The notes under the pieces are model-generated. The model was not told where the DNA came from. It was given only the letters and a program-made list of their open reading frames with translations, and did not search any database. The translations under genes and the position numbers were made by a program. This document shows, piece by piece, positions 40,453 to 49,151 of a stretch of DNA of 64,000 bases (positions within the stretch are counted from its first letter, which is position 1; each line of letters starts with the position of its first letter). This DNA comes from Aristaeella lactis (GTDB lineage: Bacteria > Bacillota > Clostridia > Christensenellales > Aristaeellaceae): positions 1,984,001-2,048,000 of the forward strand of contig NZ_CP069421.1 of assembly GCF_018118585.1 (NCBI RefSeq), in the 5' to 3' direction.

Positions 40453-41043
40453 ATGATGAATCGTGACAGCGATGTGATCCTTGCCTCCCTGAAGCTGGCG
40501 CGCGCCATGCGCCGCTGCCCGCCGGAGCGCAATGAGTTCCCTTTTCCCCCGGCCATCGGCCGCCTGCTGGAATGCGCCGCCCGGAATCCCGGCGTTTCCT
40601 CCCGTGAACTGTGTGAGTTCCTGGACCTGCGTCCCTCTTCCCTGAGTGAAATGCTCTCCCGTGCCGAGGCGGACGGACTGATCACCCGCACCGTGGATGA
40701 AGCGGACCGCCGTGTCCAGCGGATTTCCCTGTCTGATAAAGGGCAGAAGGCCGTTACGGAAATGGAAAACGTCCGTAATCTGGACGCACAGAAGAAAACC
40801 GCCTGCCTGACAGAAGAGGAAAAAGAGCAGTTCTGCCTCCTGTGCAACAAGCTCAGCGCCCATATGGAACGGCTTGCCCTGGACCTGCCGGAAGACCGGC
40901 GTATGCCGCCGCCTCCTCCCGGTCCGGATTTTCCGCCCCGTGTTCCCGGTTTTCCGCATCCCGGCCCGGACGGGCAGGATGATGAAAAGCCGCGCAAACC
41001 CGGCCGTCCACCATTCCCGCCCGGAGGAAGGTTTAAGTGCTGA
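40453..41043 (+). CDS. MarR-family regulator with proline-rich tail
   Basis: The protein has 196 aa. The ATG at 40453 is preferred because of spacing to AAAGGAG; ATG at 40447 is possible. The winged helix covers about 25-105, with LECAARNPGVSSRELCEFL, RPSSLSEMLSRAEADGLITR and DEADRRVQRISLSDKG. The last 45 residues are unusually Pro/Gly/Asp-rich and end in Cys. No target gene follows on the same strand, so besides itself the regulated genes are unknown. Confidence 0.88.
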   Translation: MMNRDSDVILASLKLARAMRRCPPERNEFPFPPAIGRLLECAARNPGVSSRELCEFLDLRPSSLSEMLSRAEADGLITRTVDEADRRVQRISLSDKGQKAVTEMENVRNLDAQKKTACLTEEEKEQFCLLCNKLSAHMERLALDLPEDRRMPPPPPGPDFPPRVPGFPHPGPDGQDDEKPRKPGRPPFPPGGRFKC

Positions 41044-41107
41044 AGGGGCAATTAATGCATAATTCACAATTCATAATTCATAATGATACAAAGTGAGCCC
41101 CTTCAGC
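41039..41107. repeat. AT-rich repeat inside the loop of an inverted repeat
   Basis: The 11-bp arms GCTGAAGGGGC (41039-41049) and GCCCCTTCAGC (41097-41107) enclose AATTCACAATTCATAATTCATAAT units. The left arm includes the end of the MarR gene. Confidence 0.7.
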
Positions 41108-41127
41108 TCCACAAATAAATGAAAAAA

Positions 41128-41154
41128 CAGCGCTTTGGAATATCCAAAGCGCTG
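41128..41154 (-). terminator. Terminator of the CorC/CNNM-like gene
   Basis: The 12-bp perfect stem CAGCGCTTTGGA/TCCAAAGCGCTG is followed on the minus strand by TTTTTTC. An AATTCTGAATT repeat (41161-41188) lies between it and the stop codon. Confidence 0.85.
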
Positions 41155-41190
41155 TCACATTTAATTCTGAATTCTGAATTCTTAATTCGA

Positions 41191-42480
41191 TCACTCTTCT
41201 GCTTCAGGTTCGCCCGTTTCCTCAGCCTCCGCAGTCTCCGTCTCTTCCGGCAGTTCTGTCACCTGCATCCGGATCACGCGGAAACCGTCCATCTCAGTTA
41301 CGGTGAACTGGTGCCGGTCCAGGGTGAAGCTGTCGCCGACCTCAGGCACTTTTTCCAGCATTTCGCTGGCCCAGCCGCCCACTGTGTCAGCGTCATATTC
41401 GTCATCCTCAACCCCGAACTTCTCCAGCAGCTCCTGCAGCTGCATATTGCCGTCCACGATCAGGGTGCCGTCTTCCTGTTCAACGACTTCTTCGCTGACC
41501 TCGTCGTGCTCGTCGTAGATCTCGCCGACCAGTTCCTCCAGCACGTCTTCCATCGTCACGATGCCGTCCGTGCCGCCGTATTCATCCAGCAGGATCACCA
41601 GGTGGGTCTGGGAGGTACGGAACAGCTTCAGCAGGTTGCTGATGGACAGGGTTGCCGGCGCGAACACCGGCTCCTTCATGATCTTTGTGATATCCGTGCA
41701 TCCCTCATGCGTCAGCTTGTAGAAGTCCTTCTCATGCAGGATACCAACAATATGGTCCAGGTCTTCGTGATACACAGGGATCCGGGAGAACCAGGTGTCA
41801 CGGAACACGTCCGCGGCGGTTTCGATCGTGGCGGTATCCTCCAGGGCAGTAACGTCCACCCGGGGCGTCATGATGTCCGCGGCGTTCTGGTCGTTGAACT
41901 CGATAGCGGAGCGGATCAGTTCTCCCTCTTCCTCTTCGATATCGCCTTCGGTCTGCGCCTCGTCGATCATGGTCATCAGTTCTTCTTCAATCTGGCTCTC
42001 TTCCTGTTCAGGCTTCACCAGCTTTGCCAGCAGCTTCCGCCACAGGGCAAACAGCCAGTCCAGGGGCTTAAGCACTGTCATCAGGAAGCGGATGACCGGG
42101 CTGACATACATGGCATATTTTTCCGGCTGCTGTTTGGCCAGTGTCTTGGGGCCCACCTCGCCGAGGAACAGAACCAGCACCGTCATCATCACAGAAGCGA
42201 TGGTGGTGGCCAGGTCTTCCTGTCCCGGTAAAATACGCGTGGTGAACAACAGGGTGGCGATAGCCGTGCCCACGATGTTCACCAGGTTGTTGCCGATCAG
42301 TACAGTTGTGATCAGTGAGTCATATTTTTCAAGGAGGCCAAGGGCGATCTGGGCCTTTTCCTTCCGGGGACCGTCTACCGTTTTCAGTTTCACCCGGTTA
42401 CAGGCGGAAAAAGCCGTTTCCGTTGCGGAAAAGAACGCCGAAAGCAGGATACACAGGATCAGGGCAAGCCATAGACCCAT
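41191..42480 (-). CDS. CNNM/CorC-family (HlyC-type) membrane protein with CBS domains
   Basis: The protein has 429 aa: a DUF21 transmembrane domain (about 1-190, with [17 protein letters not shown] at the start), two CBS domains around 205-325 ([48 protein letters not shown]), and a C-terminal CorC/HlyC domain ending in an acidic Glu/Thr tail. Members export Mg2+ or affect cobalt/magnesium resistance. It is monocistronic behind a TTGCAA-17-TATAAT promoter. Confidence 0.92.
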   Translation of the reverse strand: [429 protein letters not shown]

Positions 42481-42552
42481 GATAATGATTCAATCCTTTC
42501 AGAAACACACTCTTGTCTGTAAATGCCTGTTCCGCATATGCGTAACAAGGGG

Positions 42553-42581
42553 ATTATACCATGTAAACCCTTGATTTGCAA
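42553..42581 (-). promoter_or_regulatory. Promoter of the CorC/CNNM-like gene
   Basis: On the minus strand TTGCAA (42576-42581) and TATAAT (42553-42558) are 17 bp apart. Confidence 0.72.
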
Positions 42582-42593
42582 CAATACCGGAGG

Positions 42594-42622
42594 TTGTGCG
42601 TTCCTCGTGAGTATGGTATCAT
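42594..42622 (+). promoter_or_regulatory. Putative promoter of the NfeD-FloA operon
   Basis: TTGTGC (42594-42599) and TATCAT (42617-42622) are 17 bp apart. The 190-bp leader to the NfeD start has no other feature I can identify except an AT-rich stretch. Confidence 0.5.
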
Positions 42623-42813
42623 AAAGGATGTTTGAGCAGTGACCTATATATCACCTAAACCGCCGTCCGGCGCGCGATACTGCGGAACCGGAGCAGGATT
42701 TGTTAATAACGATAAAATAAGCGCCGTTATTTTTCACTATTGGCCATGTTTTTCCGGTCTGTTATGACTTACGATAATCTCAGAAAAATCCAAGGAAAGG
42801 AGGCATCCGGATA

Positions 42814-43299
42814 ATGGATCCGTTCGCGTGGAATCTGATCATGATCCTTGGTTTCGTAATCGGCTCCGGTCTCATCATCGCGGAAGCCTATATCCCGGGT
42901 TTCGGGGTGGCCGGCGTCTGCGGCATTATTCTGGAGATTGGCGCCCTTTACTGCTGCTGGCAGGCTCATGGCATCACCGCGGCACTGCTCGCCTTTGTGG
43001 GTGTGCTTCTGCTGATCGGCCTGGCCATCTTCCTCTCCTATCGCAGCGCCATGAACGGCCGCCTGAGCAGGAGCCATCTTGTGTTGAAAGACACAGAGAC
43101 AGCTGCTGCCGACAGCAAACAGGATCTCTGGATCGGTAAGGAAGGCACCGCGGTTACCGCGCTTCGTCCCGCCGGCCAGATCGAGATCGGCGGAACCCGC
43201 CTGAACGCCGCCAGCACCGGGGACTTTATTAAAAAAGGCACTCCCGTCCTGGTCACCGGCACAGAGGGCGACCATTACGTCATCCGCAAAAAAGACTAA
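42814..43299 (+). CDS. NfeD-like membrane protein
   Basis: The protein has 161 aa: two or three membrane helices (residues 8-78, with GLIIAEAYIPGFGVAGVCG) and a C-terminal OB-fold domain (about 105-161: GKEGTAVTALRPAGQIEIGG and KGTPVLVTGTEGDHYVI). NfeD proteins pair with flotillin-like proteins in membrane microdomains, and the floA gene follows 43 bp downstream. Strong AAAGGAGG site. Confidence 0.9.
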   Translation: MDPFAWNLIMILGFVIGSGLIIAEAYIPGFGVAGVCGIILEIGALYCCWQAHGITAALLAFVGVLLLIGLAIFLSYRSAMNGRLSRSHLVLKDTETAAADSKQDLWIGKEGTAVTALRPAGQIEIGGTRLNAASTGDFIKKGTPVLVTGTEGDHYVIRKKD

Positions 43300-43342
43300 C
43301 CTGAATCCTCATTAAGAGAAATCGGAAGGAGAATCAACTTTT

Positions 43343-44347
43343 ATGGAATCTGCTGTTTTAATCCCGATCATCGTGGTTGTAGTGCTTATCGCACTGGCCA
43401 TTTTCCTGCACTTCGTTCCCATGGGCCTGTGGATTTCGGCCCTGGCCAGCGGCGTGCATATCCCGATCAGCGCGCTCATCGGTATGCGGATCCGCCGCAT
43501 CCAGCCCCAGCGCCTGGTTTACCCCCTGATCAAGGCCAATAAAGCCGGTCTGAACCTGACCATCAGCCAGCTGGAAACCCACTACCTGGCCGGCGGTAAT
43601 GTGGATCGCGTCATCAACGCCCTGATCGCCGCACAGCGCGCCAACATCGACATGGCCTTTGAAAAGGCCTGCGCAATCGACCTGGCCGGCCGTGATGTTT
43701 TCCAGGCCGTACAGATGAGCGTTACCCCGAAAGTCATTGAAACTCCTGTGGTTGCCGCTATCGCGAAAGATGGTATTGAACTGCGGGCCAAAGCCCGTGT
43801 GACCGTGCGCACCAACATCGAACGCCTGGTCGGCGGTGCCGGTGAAGAAACCGTTATCGCCCGTGTCGGCGAAGGCATCGTTACCACCGTTGGTTCCGCT
43901 GAAACCCACAAGCAGGTACTTGAGAATCCTGACCTGATCAGCCGTACTGTGCTGGACAAGGGCCTGGATGCCGGTACCGCCTACGAGATCCTCTCCATCG
44001 ATATCGCGGATGTGGACGTTGGCCGTAACGTCGGCGCCCAGCTGCAGATGGACCAGGCCGAGGCAGACCGTCGTATCGCCCAGGCGAAGGCGGAAGAGCG
44101 CCGTGCTATGGCTGTCGCTCACGAGCAGGAAATGAAGGCTTCCGTGCAGGAGATGCGCGCGAAGGTGGTCGAAGCCGAAGCCGAAGTACCGCGTGCCATG
44201 GCGACCGCGCTGCGTGAAGGCAAGATCGGTGTCCTGGACTACTACCAGATGAAGAACACCATCGCCGATACCGAAATGCGTGAATCCATTGCCAAGGCCA
44301 GCACCCCGCAGCAGACTGTCGGTGAGCAGCCCCGCGGCAAAAAATGA
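43343..44347 (+). CDS. floA: Flotillin-like protein FloA
   Basis: The protein has 334 aa, the family's usual length. An N-terminal hydrophobic hairpin (5-45) is followed by an SPFH-type domain ([20 protein letters not shown]) and a coiled coil rich in Glu/Ala ([21 protein letters not shown]). It organises functional membrane microdomains affecting fluidity, secretion and signalling. It is preceded by NfeD, the standard partner, and followed by a small membrane protein. Confidence 0.96.
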   Translation: MESAVLIPIIVVVVLIALAIFLHFVPMGLWISALASGVHIPISALIGMRIRRIQPQRLVYPLIKANKAGLNLTISQLETHYLAGGNVDRVINALIAAQRANIDMAFEKACAIDLAGRDVFQAVQMSVTPKVIETPVVAAIAKDGIELRAKARVTVRTNIERLVGGAGEETVIARVGEGIVTTVGSAETHKQVLENPDLISRTVLDKGLDAGTAYEILSIDIADVDVGRNVGAQLQMDQAEADRRIAQAKAEERRAMAVAHEQEMKASVQEMRAKVVEAEAEVPRAMATALREGKIGVLDYYQMKNTIADTEMRESIAKASTPQQTVGEQPRGKK

Positions 44348-44479
44348 CACAAGGGAGACGCTCTCCCTTATGTCCTCCCGGGCAGCGTCGGGGATCCCTG
44401 TGGATTCATCTGATGATCCGTAACAGGGATCCCGAAGCAAGCCCGTAAACCCTGATTCAGAATTCTGAATTCTGAATTG
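44347..44479. repeat. Inverted repeats and AATTCTGAATT repeat downstream of floA
   Basis: AAGGGAGA/TCTCCCTT hairpin near 44352-44369, then GGGATCCCTGT/ACAGGGATCCC arms around 44391-44434, then TTCAGAATTCTGAATTCTGAATTG-type units to 44479. No clear T-run, so read-through into the next gene is possible. Confidence 0.55.
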
Positions 44480-44498
44480 AGAAAGGAGATTCCTTTCG

Positions 44499-44951
44499 AT
44501 GGATTTCCCACCTATTCTGATTCTTGTGATCCTCTGGCTCCTCATCAGCCTGCCGCTTTCAAAGATCAAAAAGGCGAGCCAGGGTCAGCAGGCCGCGCGT
44601 ACAGCTTCCGCGCCAAAGGCCCGGCAGCCTGAAAGGCAGCCTGCGAAAGCAGCCGCACCGGCAGTGCAGTCTTCCGGGACTTCCTCCGGTGAAGGATCCA
44701 CGCTCCGGCCGGCCGTTCTGCAGCCCACCATCACGTTTACCGAACATGATGATTCGGTTTACACGGGCAGCATGAACGCTGTCACCGGTGAAGGATATGA
44801 TCCCTGCCACGATGAGCAGCTGGCTCCCCTCACCCTGGCTGAAAACGCGGTTCCCGCGGCGGAAGCAGCGGAGGGCGGACTGCAGCTCAACTGGACCGGC
44901 AACGAGATCGTCCGCGGCATTGTGATGAGCGAGATCCTGAAACGCAAGTAA
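44499..44951 (+). CDS. Small single-pass membrane protein downstream of floA
   Basis: The protein has 150 aa: one N-terminal helix (DFPPILILVILWLLISLPL), an Ala/Pro/Gln-rich low-complexity stretch (about 30-70), then a conserved-looking C-terminus with EGYDPCHDEQL and NEIVRGIVMSEILKRK. I do not recognise a family. It follows a strong AAAGGAG site. Position suggests it is part of the NfeD-FloA unit. Confidence 0.7.
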   Translation: MDFPPILILVILWLLISLPLSKIKKASQGQQAARTASAPKARQPERQPAKAAAPAVQSSGTSSGEGSTLRPAVLQPTITFTEHDDSVYTGSMNAVTGEGYDPCHDEQLAPLTLAENAVPAAEAAEGGLQLNWTGNEIVRGIVMSEILKRK

Positions 44952-44968
44952 ATCAACCATAAAACTCA

Positions 44969-44996
44969 GGGCTGTTCCTTTCGGAACAGCCCTTTT
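44969..44996 (+). terminator. Terminator of the NfeD-FloA operon
   Basis: The perfect 10-bp stem GGGCTGTTCC/GGAACAGCCC with a 4-base loop is followed by TTTTAT. Confidence 0.9.
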
Positions 44997-45030
44997 ATCA
45001 TACCTTTATTATTTTGCACACAACATTAAA

Positions 45031-45155
45031 GTATATATCACGCGGCCGGCAGGCCGCATTTCACATTGAACAGCCTGCTGTTCAATATTTCACATCGACG
45101 AAGTCGATATTTCACATTCCAAAGCAACTGTGTTACTTTGGAATATTTCATTTAC
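45031..45155. repeat. Four-hairpin array with constant ATATTTCACAT spacer
   Basis: Hairpins with unrelated stems, GCGGCC/GGCCGC (45042-45057), ATTGAACAG/CTGTTCAAT (45065-45086), ATCGAC/GTCGAT (45094-45108) and ATTCCAAAG/CTTTGGAAT (45116-45144), are separated by nearly identical ATTTCACAT spacers and flanked by ATATATCA and ATTTCATTT. It lies between convergent genes. Confidence 0.8.
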
Positions 45156-45162
45156 CACTTTC

Positions 45163-46755
45163 TTAGTTGGTCCATTTTCCGGTCTCTACATACCTGTCCG
45201 CCCGGGCGTGTGCAGCCTGGACGATCTCTTCATCGAATCCCATCAGTTTCAGCAGGTGGATGGCGTTCCGCGTGGTTGCCGGACCCGGCTTGATCCGGTA
45301 GTCAAACACGACATCCGTATCGGAGATCCGTTCCTCAAAATGCGCTTTCTCATATCCGTCCCCCGCCATATCGCACAGCTCCACATCATGGGTGGCGATC
45401 AGGCAGAGGGTGCCCCGCTCCTCAAGGGCCTCCAGCACCTGTGCGGAAGCAGCAACCCGTTCCACCGTATTGGTTCCGCGCAGCACTTCGTCCACAGCGC
45501 ACAGCACAAAGCCGTTTTCGCCCCGGTCATCCAGGATCCGCTTCAGGGATCTGATCTCCGCCATAAAGTAGCTTTCCCCGGCCAGCAGGTCATCCGAAAG
45601 GGCCATGGATGTATAGATCCGGAAAGGACTGCCCCGGTACGATTCACACGGGCAGATCCCGATTGTCTCCGCCATCAGGGCGGACAGGATAACAGCCCGG
45701 AGATAGGTGGATTTTCCGGAAGCGTTGGATCCGGTGATCAGCAAGGATTTATCCAGCACCGCGTCATTCGGCACCGCCCCGGTCAGCATCAGGTGCACCA
45801 CCTTTGCCGCGTGGAGATAAGGTTTTTCCGCCTCATAATCAATTTCGGGAACACAGGCTGTTTCCAGGCTGGCCTTGCAGGAGGCAGTGGAGATCGCTGC
45901 GTCGATTCCTCCGACACCTTCATGGATCACCTTGAAGTTTTCATGAAATTTGGCCAGCTTCGTCCGGATGCGCTCATAATAGATCAGATCCAGCAGCAGC
46001 ATCGACAGGATATAATCCAGGTCGCTTTTCAGCCCCGGGTCTGTTACGATTCCGCCGCCCCGCAGCATGAACCGGAGCGGTTTCATCTGCGTATAGGCCT
46101 CCTCCAGGTACCGGTCAATCCCGTCATCTTTCAGCTTTTTCATCCGGTCCAGGGTTTTGACCAGCAGAACGCAGTAGTTCGCCAGCCGGATCCCCATCTC
46201 GCACTTCTTCTCGCGTCTCAGGTGTACATAACTGTTTATGCTGATGGATAGCAGAGGCATCCAGAGAAAGGCATTTCCGAAAGCGATAAAGCAGATAATG
46301 GAAACCGGCAAAAACAGGAACATCGCCCAGTAGAGTGCCAGCCACAGGCGGTCGCTTTTCTGGGGCGTAAGGATATTCCCCAGGTATACCGGCCGGTATA
46401 CCCCCATCCTGGACAGGATCAGCTGCAGCTTCAGCCGTTTTTCCGGATCCTGTTCCATCATTTCCGTCAGCTGCGTCTGTTTCCTGAAGGTTTCCCTGTC
46501 CATGGGCCGGCGCAGCATGTAATACAGGCACTGCTCCCCTGCTGTGGACTGGCAGGCGTTGATCCGTTTGTATACCGCGTCCATATTCAGGTCGTTCCAG
46601 GTGGTGTCATCCACATAGAACGGATCCCGTCCCTGCTTCCGGCAGTCATCATAATAGGACCGGATCCAGGTCATGTCCCCGTCGTAGTATTCACCATCCG
46701 GTTTTTTGCCGTAGGCTTCTTTCAGTCGTCTGATTCTTTTCTTTTTGAAAAGCAT
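45163..46755 (-). CDS. Membrane-associated MutS-like ATPase
   Basis: The protein has 530 aa. The ATG at 46755 follows AAGGAGG; a longer upstream frame lacks support. Two membrane helices occur near 165-205, then the MutS core and ATPase: Walker A ITGSNASGKSTYLRAV, the YFMAEIRSLKRIL segment, VDEVLRGTNTVER Walker B and THDVELCD. The mismatch-recognition and connector domains of MutS are absent. This is the MutS-related membrane family of Firmicutes; its role in DNA repair is unproven. Confidence 0.82.
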   Translation of the reverse strand: MLFKKKRIRRLKEAYGKKPDGEYYDGDMTWIRSYYDDCRKQGRDPFYVDDTTWNDLNMDAVYKRINACQSTAGEQCLYYMLRRPMDRETFRKQTQLTEMMEQDPEKRLKLQLILSRMGVYRPVYLGNILTPQKSDRLWLALYWAMFLFLPVSIICFIAFGNAFLWMPLLSISINSYVHLRREKKCEMGIRLANYCVLLVKTLDRMKKLKDDGIDRYLEEAYTQMKPLRFMLRGGGIVTDPGLKSDLDYILSMLLLDLIYYERIRTKLAKFHENFKVIHEGVGGIDAAISTASCKASLETACVPEIDYEAEKPYLHAAKVVHLMLTGAVPNDAVLDKSLLITGSNASGKSTYLRAVILSALMAETIGICPCESYRGSPFRIYTSMALSDDLLAGESYFMAEIRSLKRILDDRGENGFVLCAVDEVLRGTNTVERVAASAQVLEALEERGTLCLIATHDVELCDMAGDGYEKAHFEERISDTDVVFDYRIKPGPATTRNAIHLLKLMGFDEEIVQAAHARADRYVETGKWTN

Positions 46756-46909
46756 ATAACCTCCTTCTCCTGCCGGATATACCGTCCACCGCCGTATTTC
46801 CTTCCGGCAGCAGCAATGATTTCTCAGGATAAGAATACCGCCGTATCCGGGATACAATAAAGGATGGATTCCGAAAAATAGGCGCGGCTATTCCGTTTCA
46901 GGCTGCTGC

Positions 46910-46938
46910 TTGTATCGCTGCCCCGCGCATGATACAAT
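46910..46938 (+). promoter_or_regulatory. Promoter of the GH31 gene
   Basis: TTGTAT (46910-46915) and TACAAT (46933-46938) are 17 bp apart, 34 bp before the start codon. Confidence 0.7.
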
Positions 46939-46971
46939 AGCGTCACCAAAGCAACAAGTGAGGAATCACGG

Positions 46972-49014
46972 ATGATTCGTAAGTACACCTTCGGTACCCC
47001 CCTGCCTACAGATGCCATTGTTCAGTCCCTCCCGGCGGAGAAAAGCCCCCTGCCTTATTTCTCCGCTCACACCGGAGAGGACGGAAGCCTGACCCTGTCC
47101 CTTTCCCTGCACCCGGAAGAAGTGATCTTCGGCCTGGGACAGGCCGTCCGCGGCATGGATAAGCGGGGCCACCGCTATGAAAGCTGGAACAGCGACGTCT
47201 TCAATCACACTGAAGAGCGCCCCAGCCTTTACGGCAGCCATAACCTGCTGGTCTTCTTCAGCCCGGAGCGGCTCCTGGGCCTCTACCTGGATGATCCCGG
47301 CCGGATCACCTGGGATCTTGGTTACGGAAACCGCAGTGAGGCAGTCATTACCTCCGCAAGCGGAAATGTGGATGTCTACCTGATTGAAGAGGATACTCTT
47401 CCCGGGATTGCCCGTTCCTTCCGGAAGCTCACCGGCCGCAGCTATATGCCGCCGCGCTGGGCCTTCGGTTATATCCAGAGCCGCTGGGGCTACGCCAGTG
47501 AACAGGAGATCCGCACCGTTGCCGAAGAGCACCGGAAGCGTCATATCCCGCTGGACGGCATCTGCCTGGATATCGACTATATGGTGGATTTCAAAAACTT
47601 CACCTGGAAGCCGGATGCTTTCCCGGACCTGAAAAAATTCCAGGGCGAGATGAAAGAAGACCATATCCGCCTGGTGCCCATCATCGACGCGGGCATCAAA
47701 GTGGAGGAGGGGTATACTCCCTATGACACCGGCAAAGCCGGGGACTTCTTCTGCAAAAAAGAAGACGGAAGCGATTTTGTTGCCGCCGTCTGGCCGGGCC
47801 GCTGCTGTTTCCCGGATTTCCTGAGGGAGGATGTCCGCCGCTGGTTCGGGGACCTGTACCTTCCCCTGCTGGAGGCCGGTATCGAAGGTTTCTGGAATGA
47901 TATGAACGAGCCTGCCCTCTTCTATTCCGATGAGGGGCTGGCTGATGCCTTTGCCGCCGCGGACAGGATCCGTTCCGGCGGGGTGGACTATGAATCCACC
48001 TGGTGGCTGAAGGATGTTTTCAACGGCATGGCCAACAGCATGGATGACTACCGCCGGTTTTACCATCTGGTGGACGGAAAGCCCGTCCGTCATGACCTGG
48101 TACACAACCTCTACGGTGCCGGCATGACCCGTGCCACGGCGGAAGGTTTCCGCCGCTTCAGCCCGGATAAGCGCCTGCTGCTCTTCTCCCGCAGTTCCTT
48201 TGTCGGTGCCCACCGCAACGGCGGAATCTGGCAGGGTGACAACTTCTCCTGGTGGAGCCACCTGAAGATGGCCCTGCAGATGCTCCCGGGCCTGAACCTC
48301 TGCGGTTTCCTTTTCACCGGCTGTGACCTGGGCGGCTTCGGCTGCAATGTCACGGAAGATCTGCTGGAGCGCTTCCTGCAGCTGGGCGTCTTCACTCCCC
48401 TGATGCGCAATCACTCTGCCCTCCATACCCGGGACCAGGAAATCTACCGCTTCAGTATCTGGGAAACCATGCGGGACACCGTATCCGTGCGTTACGCCCT
48501 GCTTCCGTATCTCTACAGTGAGTTCATGAAGGCCGCCCTGCGGGATGAGATGTATTTCCACCCCCTGGCCTTTGATTATCCGGCAGACCGGCGCGCCGTC
48601 CATACCCAGGACCAGCTGATGCTGGGCGGGGACTGCATGATCGCCCCCGTCTGTGAGCAGAACGCTGCCGGCCGGTATGTATACCTGCCCGAAGATATGC
48701 TCCTCATCCGCTTCCGTTCCGCGAAGGATTACGACCTGGTTCCGCTGGAAAAGGGGGATCACTGGATCGACCTGGCCCTGGGTGAGTTCCCGCTCTTTGT
48801 GAAAAAGAACCATGCGGTGCCCCTCTGCCCCGGCGGAGAATCCTCCGAACTGCTGGACGATACCCGTTTTGCCCTACTAGGCATCATTGAGCAGGAAGGA
48901 GCTTATGAGCTGTACCGGGACGATGGCGAAACATCCTCCCCTGACCTGGAATCCGGCCTCACCCGGATCGCACTTGTACCGGATCAGTCCCTGACCCGCA
49001 AGGTGAATGTTTAA
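46972..49014 (+). CDS. Glycoside hydrolase family 31 (alpha-glucosidase type)
   Basis: The protein has 680 aa, cytoplasmic (no signal). It has an N-terminal beta domain, then the (beta/alpha)8 barrel: MPPRWAFGYIQSRWGY, LDGICLDIDYM and the nucleophile region GFWNDMNEPALF with Asp310. Later comes WQGDNFSWW with the acid/base region and GADLGG-like CDLGGFG. It hydrolyses terminal alpha-linked glucose or related sugars of oligosaccharides. It has its own promoter and terminator. Exact specificity cannot be set. Confidence 0.93.
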   Translation: MIRKYTFGTPLPTDAIVQSLPAEKSPLPYFSAHTGEDGSLTLSLSLHPEEVIFGLGQAVRGMDKRGHRYESWNSDVFNHTEERPSLYGSHNLLVFFSPERLLGLYLDDPGRITWDLGYGNRSEAVITSASGNVDVYLIEEDTLPGIARSFRKLTGRSYMPPRWAFGYIQSRWGYASEQEIRTVAEEHRKRHIPLDGICLDIDYMVDFKNFTWKPDAFPDLKKFQGEMKEDHIRLVPIIDAGIKVEEGYTPYDTGKAGDFFCKKEDGSDFVAAVWPGRCCFPDFLREDVRRWFGDLYLPLLEAGIEGFWNDMNEPALFYSDEGLADAFAAADRIRSGGVDYESTWWLKDVFNGMANSMDDYRRFYHLVDGKPVRHDLVHNLYGAGMTRATAEGFRRFSPDKRLLLFSRSSFVGAHRNGGIWQGDNFSWWSHLKMALQMLPGLNLCGFLFTGCDLGGFGCNVTEDLLERFLQLGVFTPLMRNHSALHTRDQEIYRFSIWETMRDTVSVRYALLPYLYSEFMKAALRDEMYFHPLAFDYPADRRAVHTQDQLMLGGDCMIAPVCEQNAAGRYVYLPEDMLLIRFRSAKDYDLVPLEKGDHWIDLALGEFPLFVKKNHAVPLCPGGESSELLDDTRFALLGIIEQEGAYELYRDDGETSSPDLESGLTRIALVPDQSLTRKVNV

Positions 49015-49023
49015 TTAATCAGA

Positions 49024-49050
49024 AAAATCGCACCCACTGGATGCGATTTT
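49024..49050 (+). terminator. Terminator of the GH31 gene
   Basis: AAAATCGCA/TGCGATTTT, 9-bp stem, 9-base loop, 10 bp after the stop codon. Confidence 0.72.
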
Positions 49051-49055
49051 ATCCT

Positions 49056-49116
49056 CCATTTTTAAGTTTTCATTTTTCATTTTTAAGTTTTCAGTAAAAT
49101 CGCCTTCAGGCGATTT
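49056..49116. repeat. AT-rich repeat and hairpin before the SDR gene
   Basis: CATTTTTAAGTTTT occurs twice (49057-49092), followed by the perfect hairpin AAATCGCC/GGCGATTT (49097-49116), similar in stem to the preceding terminator. Confidence 0.65.
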
Positions 49117-49151
49117 CCCTCCTTCATCAACATGAAAGGTGGTCCCTGAAT

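Noticed and set aside
45031-45155. CRISPR-like array
   Set aside because: Only four units, with constant words of about nine bases and variable palindromic parts. There is no long constant repeat, no unique spacers of equal length and no cas gene nearby.
45163-46755. MutS2 or mismatch-repair MutS
   Set aside because: The Smr domain of MutS2 and the mismatch-recognition domain of MutS are absent, and membrane helices are present.
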